The position numbers were made by a program, and so were the translations under genes. Of a stretch of 64,000 bases of DNA, positions 44,319 to 54,100 are shown one piece after another. Position 1 is the stretch's first letter. Each line of letters begins with the position of its first letter. This stretch comes from Omphiscola glabra. Lineage: Eukaryota > Mollusca > Gastropoda > Lymnaeidae. The notes below the pieces were generated by a model, which was not told where the DNA came from, did no database searches, and saw nothing but the letters and a program-made list of their open reading frames with translations. The stretch lies in contig OZ024806.1 of assembly GCA_964017045.1 (NCBI GenBank), forward strand, positions 21,466,088 through 21,530,087, written 5' to 3'.

Positions 44319-44845
44319 CCGGCTGCGAGATTGTGAGTGTTGACAGGCTGGAGAGAGTTTTGATAGGTGAGAGTGTTGACAGGAGAGATTGTTGAAAGGA
44401 GTGAGTGTTGACAGGAGTGAGTGTTGACAGGAGAGATTGTTGACAGGAGTGAGTGTTGACAGGAGAGAGTGTTGACAGGAGAGATTGTTGACAGGAGTGA
44501 GTGTTGACAGGAGTGAGTGTTGACAGGAGAGAGTGCTGACAGGAGAGATTGTTGACAGGAGTGAGTGTTGACAGGAGAGAGTGTTGACAGGAGAGAGTGC
44601 TGACAGGAGAGAGTGTTGACAGGAGAGGGTGTTGACATGAGAGAGTTTTGATATGAGAGAGTTTTGACATGAGAGAGTGTTTACATGAGAGAGTGTTGAC
44701 AGGAGATAGTGTTGACAGGAGAGAGTTTTGACAGGAGAGAGTGTTGACAGGAGATACTGTTGACAGGAAAGAGTTTTGACAGGAGAGAGTGTTGACAGGA
44801 GAGAGTGCTGACAGGAGAGAGTTTTGACAGAAGTAAGTGTGGTAC
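44319..44845 (-). other. Locus 3 exon 1, expanded by about 30 tandem units
   Basis: Same position as the roughly 40-nt first exons of loci 2 and 4, but about 520 nt long. It is filled with 16-bp units, ACTCTCTCCTGTCAAC on the minus strand, with variants. The donor is GCAAGT, not GTAAGT, so it would need GC-AG splicing. Open frames across it (Ser-Cys-Gln repeats) are incidental. Confidence 0.65.
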
Positions 44846-44866
44846 GTTGATGTGATCCTTTCATGA

Positions 44867-44872
44867 TTTATA
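44867..44872 (-). promoter_or_regulatory. TATA box of locus 3
   Basis: TATAAA on the minus strand in CTCCTATAAATCATG, the same context as at the other loci. Confidence 0.55.
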
Positions 44873-45010
44873 GGAGCGATGTGTGGTGACCAGGTATTGA
44901 CAACATCTCTGCAACTCACATGGGGGTAGGGTGTGGAGGTTGGAGAAATCGTGTCGTTTGAAAGATGAAACGCTTAGGTGAATACATTTTTCAAAGTTGG
45001 TAAAATAGGA

Positions 45011-45032
45011 TTTGCGCATGTGTCACATACGT
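45011..45032 (-). promoter_or_regulatory. Conserved upstream element, locus 3
   Basis: Plus-strand reading TTTGCGCATGTGTCACATAC, about 140 bp upstream of the TATA box. Confidence 0.5.
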
Positions 45033-45189
45033 AAGAAATAGGAGTTCAACTTTCAGCTCTTTTTTCAACTTTCATAGATGTATGGACACAGAAATTGAAA
45101 ACATGCAATTGCTATTAGCAATAGCATTTAGGTCAATATTCTAAATTACCATAAAGTCAATAAAGCTTGTGTCCATAGTTTTTAGTATT

Positions 45190-45985
45190 AGTACTATTAA
45201 GGCGGTTTTATATAGCGCAGAGCCCCAGCCTAGGGCTAGGCTCACTATATATAAAAAAATTAGCATATACCGAAAATTATGCATTTAAAAAAACAGTTGT
45301 TAAAAAGCTTGACCTCACCCACCCAGGTACTATCTACGCCCCTGTCCAGCCCTGGACAGCAACCAGCAGCACCGAGCGTTGTTTATCAGTCAGATGAGTC
45401 GGTACAGAACAGTTTGAAAAGATGGGTTTTTGAGGGCAGTTTTGATAGCTGGGATGGTCGGCATATTGCGGACACGTAATGGGAGAGAATTCCATTGTTT
45501 GACGGCACAGAAAGGGAAAGATCGTTCACCATATGTTTTAGTGCTTTTTCTAGGAACAGAAAGTATGTGCGTGTCCGTGGAGCAATTGGGGGGGGGGGGG
45601 TTGAAGGGGTGAATAAACAGAAAGAAGTTTAGTAAGATGGGAAGAGGAGGAACCAGAGAAAATGTTATGACAGGGAACAGACAACTTGTAATCAATGCTT
45701 GTCTGTATAGGGAGCAGATGGCGTGAGTGAAGTAGTGGAGTGTCGTGATCACGTTTCTTTGCCTTTAGATCTCACCTAGCAGCTGAGTTTTGAACTTGCT
45801 GCAATTTTTCTAGAAAATGTTTTGTTGAACCTGACAGAAGAGAATTACAATAGTCTAGACGAGAGATAACAAGAGCACAGATTATTGTTTTTTGTTGCGT
45901 TATCACATTCACAGACCTGTTTAACTTCAAACTCTTAAAATCGTACAATATCATCACAAAATCATTCAATACATTATCTTAATAG
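45190..45985 (-). mobile_element. LINE fragment, CR1/L2-like
   Basis: Minus-strand pieces: SRLDYCNSLLSGSTKHFLEK and LQQVQNSAAR (45772-45969), then after a frame change YGERSFPFCAVKQWNSLPLR (45390-45752). These are standard polymerase C-terminal blocks. The frame is interrupted, so it is dead. The MITE at 45912 interrupts its 5' side. Confidence 0.7.
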
Positions 45986-46070
45986 TAAAAAAATAAACAC
46001 ACAGTATATATAATGTACACACCTCAAAATCGTATATTGTACGCCATAATCGTAAGAGTAAACAGGTCTG
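45912..46070. mobile_element. MITE, CAGACCTGTT family, 6-bp target duplication
   Basis: CAGACCTGTTTAACTTC to GAGTAAACAGGTCTG, with CATTCA at 45906-45911 and 46071-46076. The third and most intact copy of the family in the window, 159 bp. Confidence 0.8.
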
Positions 46071-46414
46071 CATTCATAATTGCATTAATAAATTATTGTT
46101 GTTTTTATCGACTACAAGCTACAACGCCACGGATAATGTTGTTTTGGTCACAATGATATCGAAATTAATAACACCATTTCAAACAGATTTACTCCTTCTT
46201 TTAGTCACGTTTATCATGTTATTCGCATTATAAAATTTCTTTCATTTTTTTAAATAAGACATTACATTAAAAACAAGCAAAAAATTTATTTTGCTCAGTA
46301 AAAAAGCAACAACAAAGAGTGGAAATTCTAAGTTTATTTAATTGTATTTTCAATTTTGACAAACTCTTATGAATAGTTTTAATTTGAACAAAAAAAAATA
46401 TATTTTTTTAAAAC

Positions 46415-46420
46415 TTTAAT
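46415..46420 (-). terminator. Candidate polyadenylation signal of locus 2
   Basis: ATTAAA on the minus strand, about 150 bp after the terminal-exon TAG. Confidence 0.3.
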
Positions 46421-46566
46421 CGAAAAATATTGCAGGCGATGAAATTCATAAGTCATCAGACAAACAGAGATTATATCCAGATAAATTCAGCCAATCGGTG
46501 AGTAGACTCGACAAATTCAGCCAATCTGAGACTAGACCAACATAAACTTTGTAGAAAGGGAAGTGT

Positions 46567-46596
46567 CTAAATTATATCCTTTAAATCGCCTATAGC
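46567..46596 (-). CDS. Locus 2 terminal exon (AIGDLKDII stop)
   Basis: Acceptor TTTTATTTTTTTCAG on the minus strand, AIGDLKDII, TAG. One codon longer than in loci 1 and 3 and in the same phase. Confidence 0.5.
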   Translation of the reverse strand, partial: AIGDLKDII

Positions 46597-47470
46597 CTGA
46601 AAAAAATAAAATCATGATAAAATTGTAATAATGGGTTCATATATGTTACACTATTCTGAGCTAAAGTTTACTTTAAGTGACAGTAATCTCACTGTCTCCG
46701 ATGTCATTGATGTCACTAATGTTACTGATGCCAGGAGGAAAATTAAGGAACTTATCGAACATAGTAAAAATATAAAACATTATCAACCTAGTATAATATA
46801 CAACAATATCAACCTAGTATAATATACAACATTATCAACCTGTATCATTTAGTTAAAATGCGAAAAGCAATGACACAGTGTGCTATATATATTTCCTAAT
46901 TTTCGTATTAAAATCTGTACGTTGTCATGGTAACGGTCATGAAGTAAATATAACATTATATGCTTGAAGTTCCAGAACATTTTATTTATAAATTATGGAA
47001 ATTTCATTTTGATTTCGAGGCCCGGCCTTATATTTTTTTCTCTGTTTTTACAATGGGCTTGAAACTATATGCCAACCCATTGCGCATAAATGTAGACGAG
47101 TCATCTATTTTTACTAGTTTTCAGTTTTCTAAGGAACCAAATGTTCATTCCTTTTAAAGTATAAATCCAAATGTTGGAAATGTTTAATTAATATTGTTAT
47201 TTTTATTTAAATGATGTGTTATTTTACTTAAACTAAAATTCGCGAATTGGCAAGTTTGGAAAACCTTTCAGTTTTTTCTTTAACATAGAAACCGACGTAA
47301 CCGTGTAACTGATTTCTTCCTAAAACTTATCGTTTAGATTTTTTCAGTGAACAACTCTATTTTTAGATTACTAAAAATTTATGTATATGATACATGGGGG
47401 GTATACGTCTTTTAGAAAGGCGTAGTTGGGGCATGGCACAAAAAAAAGTTTGGGAAACACTGTTGTAGAC

Positions 47471-47652
47471 CAGTGGCGTAGTGAGGGGGGCAAGGGGGGC
47501 ATCATGCCCCGGGCGCTACTCACAAAGGGGCGCCAAATGGTATATTTTATTATAATATTGTATGGTTTTCGAATAAGGTGGCCGCTAAAAAGGTATTGGG
47601 GGCGCTAAAAAGGTATTGTGCCCCGGCGCGAGTTAAGCTCGCTACGCCACTG
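47471..47652. mobile_element. hAT-type MITE with 8-bp target duplication
   Basis: Inverted repeats CAGTGGCGTAGTGAG and (right, reverse complement) CAGTGGCGTAGCGAG. TTGTAGAC flanks at 47463-47470 and 47653-47660. The paralogous site at 21720 reads GTTGTAGACAATGG without an insertion. 182 bp. Remnants of the family are at 925, 9650, 6863 and 38755. Confidence 0.9.
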
Positions 47653-48044
47653 TTGTAGACAATGGTGTTTGGGTGAATCCTCACAAACCAATAGCTATTT
47701 CTATTGTACAAATACACGCCCATAATCACAACAATATTGAACGGCAGATTGCCCTGGACATTGCTACTGGAAGGTGTTCCAAACATTATTACTGACCTAT
47801 TTTCAAACATTTTTACTGACCTATGTTCCTAACAATGTTAATGACCTAATTTTCAAACATTGTTAATGACCTATTTTTCGAAACTATGTTACTGGCCTAA
47901 AGTAACATTGTTACGGACCTATGTTCTGTTGAAGTTGTAAAAGGCAACTTTGAAGCCGAAGAGAACTTTAAACTGGCAGACGACTGTGACGTAAGGTATA
48001 GTAAAAAGGGGTTCTCAGAAAAATTGACTAAACTCTTCACTCAC

Positions 48045-48109
48045 CTCAAAGTCTCTATTTAGAGATTCAGATTCTTGAGTAATACCTGTTTCTCAGCGTC
48101 TGTCAAAGC
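48045..48109 (-). CDS. Locus 2 spacer 2, 4 bp short
   Basis: Acceptor ATAATTGCAG, donor GTGAGT. 65 bp against 69 bp for spacer 1. In phase it reads ALTDAEKQVLLKNLNL, then TAA at 48061-48059; the remaining bases still resemble the spacer end (AATAGAGACTTTGAG). Confidence 0.55.
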
Positions 48110-51100
48110 CTGCAATTATATGATCAAAAGTTTTCCAAAAATAGAAACCTTTTCGACTTTATTCCAAATGAAAAATCACGTGAAATGGAGAACAAATTAC
48201 AAAATATAAATTAGTTATTGGCTGCAGCTATTGTTACCTGGGTACCAGAATTGAGAGCTTGTGATTAAAAAAATATTTAAAATATTATTATTGCGTTTGT
48301 AAGACCAAATAAGGTATCAAAAGAAAAATAATTGAATGTACTATACGTTTGTAATCTTAATTCTTCAGTTTTACTAAAATAAACTACTACAAATGACATC
48401 CGAATAGCATTGAGTCTAATGGTACCCGGGTGCGAATGGCGGCGCTGCGTGTCTGGGTCCATTTTGCCTAATGCTATTCGGATGTCATTTGTAGTAGTTT
48501 ATATTAGTTAAAATGAAGAATAAAGTTCAAAAACATATATTACATTCAATTATCTTTCATTTGATACCTCATTTGGTCTTACAAACCCAACAATAATATT
48601 TTAAATCGTTTTTTAATCCCAACCTCTCAATTCTGGTACCGGGTACCAATAGCCACTTCGTTAGTTATTTCGAAAACGAAATATCTTTTTTTTTTTTCAC
48701 AGACATTTCTCCACCGATAATGTTATATAACTGTGACATTGCGGATAGTTTGCGGGATCGGAGTCTTTTACACAAATGATAAATAGATCATAGCTTACAT
48801 GAATTACAACACCAATCTACCACATCTAAACAATTACACTCAAAACGCCCGGGTAATATTGCTAGTATTTTTTTAAAGCACCGGGTGGAAATATTTTACT
48901 ACAAACCTTTTCAGTTCTTTTCCCCAACAAATTGCCGGCAACGCTCTTTAACAAGCCCCACCAGTCTTGTCTTTTTTCTGGATTTTCCTGGAATAGAAAA
49001 AGTCAGATACCGGTAGCTTTAAACACTCGTTTTCATTTTTTTTAAATTAAATAGTTTCGCCCCGCCAAACAAAGCGTAAATTTCACATCTACTAAAATTA
49101 CTTGACAAATTATAATTTAAAAAATTGTTGGTTTTTTTTGTTTTTTTGCTGGCATCCGTCCAACGATGACTTTGCAGGACAAAATGTATAAGGCCAGGGA
49201 TTATTTTTTTTTGGGTTTATAAGCTGTTTTCTCAACAGCAAATTGCTTCTCTCCACGCCGCTCTCTGCAAGGGGGCATCATGCTTAGCGTCGCAGGTCTA
49301 GTCGGAATGTTTCATTGGGCCAATGTTATCCGCAATCGGAACTCCAGCTCTGAGTTTCAATTCAGAGTCGCCTTCTCTTGGATGAGTTGCCATCCAGGGT
49401 TAACGAGTCCCATCCACCCGGGGTGCTGGTGATGTTTTCTGCTTGACTGGGCTTTGGCGGGGATTGAACTCCACACTACAAACTTGAGATTGACTCAGTC
49501 TAGAACAATCGACCACCCAGCACCCGTTCTATATAGAATATAAATTAGTGTAACCATCACCCTCCCCCCCCCCCAGTACGCCATCACCCTACCCCCCCCA
49601 CCCCAGGTAAGCCATCACACTTGAACTTCATTAAAATTGTAAAGTCATAGCCCTTTTTTACGCCGCAGATTTGTAATAGCACGATTCAATTGAGAATATT
49701 TCCGTCAAACAAAGAAAATGTTACGCACCAAAGGAACTTGCGCTATTTTTAATCCTTTATATTAACTCCTCTTCTGTTCGTGCCTGTCAAAAACTTTGTA
49801 CGGCTAACAGACACACTTCCCGTCAACCTATCAAGATGAAATTCGGCACATAAACTCGTTGACGAGGATACATTTTTGCGTACTGCTCTAATGTTTAGAA
49901 TTGAATCTCTTATTTTACTCTATGGCCCGTGACAAACATTACATAACAGAGTACGATACCAGTAATGAAATTTAGCATTAAAGAGCGATACACAACCTAG
50001 GGTTTATTAGAAATAATAATTTACGATCTACAAATCCAATAGAATGAAGCTAAGACTATTGACTTACAGTACAGCAATGAACTTGTGCCGGTAAAATGTT
50101 GAAAAGGGTGCGCACACACATACACACACACACACACACAGTAAATATTAATATACAAATCGCAAAAAACCATGTCTCTCCTTCGTCTCGTATCGTAATC
50201 GCTCCTCTTTTCTCTAAGTCGAGCGGCTTATTTATAGTCTCTCTTTGAGACTTTTCCAGAAAGGGGATATTCATTATTTCTGTACCTCGACCCGTCCAAT
50301 GCGTTCGAAAGATTTCTATTGCCAAAGGCTATAGACTATGTTTACATTATGCAAGGTCAATGATGGCGATTTATAATCAGGCTACACCCCGACGCGTTGC
50401 CATACTTGGGCTCAGCCGACGTCTGCTCTGCATAACAAAATGTAATCAAATTTTAAACAACCTTCCCAAACATCAACCCCGGAAAAAATCTCTTTTTTTC
50501 CTTTATTCAAGGGGAAGATGAAACAAGAACTCAGTACAGGAGCTCCTCATTCCTGCCAAAGACAATAAAGGACTGGAACAAGCTTCCAAAAGCAACAGTC
50601 GAGGCGAATACACCTGACACATTTGCGGCTCTTGCCTCCTGTCTTGCAACCAGTGAATTATCCCCTTAAAAAACCACGCACATTAACATCGCGAACCCCT
50701 CTGAACCATAGGAGCCATAATGATCAATGCATTGATCGTGGGCCCTCAAAACATAGAAGAAGAAGAAGAAGAATGAAATATGATGACACTGATTTCATGA
50801 AATAAAATTTGCGATAACTGCGTTAAATGATATTCTTTTTTTTTTTTGTAAAAAATATTCAATTGCATTTGGTGCGTAATATTTTTTTTTTGGTGTGTTT
50901 CCGAAATAGTTGGTGAGATAAATATGTGGTGTAAAAGAGGAGGGTTCTTTATAAATATTAATATAGTTAGGGGCGTGAAAAATAATATGTTGTTGCGACC
51001 TTTGGGGTTGGGGGGTGGCTTTAATATTGAATGTTTTGTCAAAGTTTCGGTCCCATTGCTCGATATTACATGTTATAAAGAATGTATACGAAAAGCTTTC

Positions 51101-54100
51101 TCATAACTTAAGTCCGATTCCCACTGCTTTAGTACGATTCTGATAGCTTTAGGGCGATCTCATAGTTGAAATGCTTATTCTCACAGATTTCGTACGATTC
51201 TGATTTCTTTAGGACTATCTTCATTGCTTCGATTCATGTATGTCTAATCAAGGCTGTTGAGGAGGCGGCAGTTACTTCCAATTTCATTTGGGAAGGGGGA
51301 ATCAATCTGTTCCTACTTTTCTGCTTTTGAATTGCTCCATGCAACAAAATTAATATGGGAATGTAAAGGATTACAAACAATCATTTTTATCAATTTTGAA
51401 TGACATTTGGCTCAATAAAATATCCATAATTAAATGAAAGTAAGAAATATCTAGCCGATTTTTTTAAAGCCAGTATTGAGTGTTTAAAGTACATTTATAG
51501 ATAGTACTAGGGGAACATATTAGACGGCTTGTCCGTCGTCAATAGATCACTTAACATATTTGCTTATGAAAGTATGTGAAATAGAAATCACTTTCATAAA
51601 CACCTTTGCAAAAACCTTTACGGATTAGATAATAATTGATAGACTGCATTCAAGTTGTGTAGATAAAATATAAGAACAAGGTGTGCTAAACTTGAATTCA
51701 TAGACAGGGACAAAAGATTTAGACGTTTCGGCTTAGAGCCTTCGTCAGAAAATAAGACAAAAAGACGTATAACGAGTATCAGATGACAGTAAAAAAAAAA
51801 AAACTTTAGAGATTTCCTTTTTGTTGCCGGATGTAGGATTGCAGGAAGTGAAAGAATATAAATAGTGGTACTGTGCAAAATAAGGCAGATTATCTTATCG
51901 GATCAAAATATTCCGATGAAGGTTCTATGCCGAAACGTCAAAATATTTTCTCCTGTCAATGACTTTACGGATTAGTTCGTTTTCCCGTTTAAATAAAATT
52001 AGAATCATCAAATCACCAAGAGACAAACAAAAACAAGAACCAGCAACATCGCCAAGGGAATTAATTTTCTAGGTCATCCTTACATGATAATTGAAATGTT
52101 CATGGAAGCTAGAGTTATTTTTTTTTATTGTAATTACTTCTTGAAAAGATTTTTTTTTTAATACGATCTAAAGCGAATATTCGCAAATGGAAAGCATCGC
52201 AAGGACCAAAATTATTTGGTTTAAATTGATTAAAAACGTAAAGATGCTTGCCACATTTCAGCTTTCTTTGATATGGTTACTCACCTCGGCGTCTCTGTTT
52301 TCCAGACTGTTCAGAGCGTTGAACAACTCACGCCTGTCGTTGTCTGTTAGCTCCTAGACAAAGACATAGATTATAAGTTAATGTTTGAAAAAACCTGCAT
52401 AATAACGTTCAAAATAATGTGAGATCACGTGAAATAGAAACTAAACAAAAAAATGTAAAGACCTTTATTGATCGCCCACAACATCGTTTCTCTTTGTCCG
52501 CGTAGACATTTCGTCATCGATAGCGAAATGTTCGTTATGGTGATAAGGGAACACACTCTATGAATGGTACCCATACATCTATCCATCCCTGTGACGCTAC
52601 AGCACATGTAGGGCTTCGGCCTGACTCACCACTTCCTTCCACTCAGACCTAACTAATGCTTTTCTTTTCCATGCTTGGATTCCCAGTTGTTGTAGATCAT
52701 TTTCTACATCACACATCCATCTAAGCCAAGTCTGACTTTGAGCCGTTTTCCTCTGGGGTATTGGTGATGCACCCTCTTCACTCCTCTGTCATTTGACATT
52801 CTTTCTAAGTGTCCTGCCCAGCGTGGGATCCTGATATAGACTGTACAATTCATTTTTATTTCGTATTCTCCATCCATATTCATCTTTTGTTGGTCTGTAT
52901 ATTTCCCTGAGAACTTGTAGCTCCCATGTAATTTTCTGCACTTTTTGTAAGGTCAAAGTTTCACTTACATATGTCACAACTAGTCTGATTACAGTTTTAA
53001 AAATAGTTTTCTTTGTTTCTCTTGTAATGTTTTTAGTTTTGGCTAATTTCTTACTACTTTAGTGTGCCCTGTTTCCAGTTGATATTCTTTCTTTCATTTC
53101 TGTAAGTAATTCGTTTCTTGCATTAATTAAAAAAACCTAGGTATTTGAATTGATTTACTTTTTTCAAAATTCTGGTTTCTAATTTTAATGGCTTTGTCTG
53201 TCATACTCTTATCATAGGTATGTATTTTGTATTTTGGTTCGAAACTTCCAGCCCTGCTTGTAGTGATACGTCTTCTAATTCAATAAAGGATTTTGATATG
53301 TCTTTAATACTTTTCTCCAGCAGTGATATGTCATCAGCATATGCAAGATACTGAAGGGGTTGATTGTAAAGTGTGTCCATTGGTTGTGTGTCTTGGGTTT
53401 CCTTCTGAAAGTATCCTGTTATTGTTCCTCCGGTGTCAATGTGTCTGCTTCTTATAACTCTCTCTAATGTTTGATTTAAAAATATACAAGACAGGGAGTC
53501 TCCTTGTCTCAGGCCTAGTCTAATCTGAAATTCCCTTGAATATTCTCCTTAAAACTTGATTTTGGAGTTGCTCAATGCTACATTATCAGTCTTGTCAGTT
53601 TGTTGGGTATGCTAAACTCCTCCAGAGTCTCAAATAGATGTTTTTCTTTTGATGCTGCCATAAGCCATTTTATAGTCCACATAGAGTTATGTACTGGGAT
53701 AGTATACTCATAACATTTCTCTAATAGGCATCTGATGATGAAAATCTGATCAGTCGTTGATCTGTTTTGCCTGAATCCACATTGGTAACCACCAAGTATT
53801 TCTTCAGTGTACGGTTGTAGTCTTGTGGCAATTAGCTTCTTCAGTATTTTGTATGAAGCATTTAATAGTGAAATTCCTCTGTAGTTTGTGCACTGAAGTT
53901 TGGAGCCTTCTCTTGTGTAATGGGTTTATTAATGATGTTTCCCATTCTGTTGGACTCGTCTATTCTTGTCAAATTTTAGTTATAATTGTATGCATCTGAG
54001 TGTGTAGGTCTCTTCCTCCATATTTATTAAGTTCTGCTGTGAGGAGGTCTTCTCCATGGGCTTTGTGGTTTTTCATATAATTGATTATTTCTTAGGTTTC

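Noticed and set aside
44220..44919. Overlapping 214-codon Ser-Cys-Gln/Leu-Ser-Thr-Leu frames
   Set aside because: Tandem repeat inside the locus 3 untranslated exon; no conserved coding potential in the paralogues.
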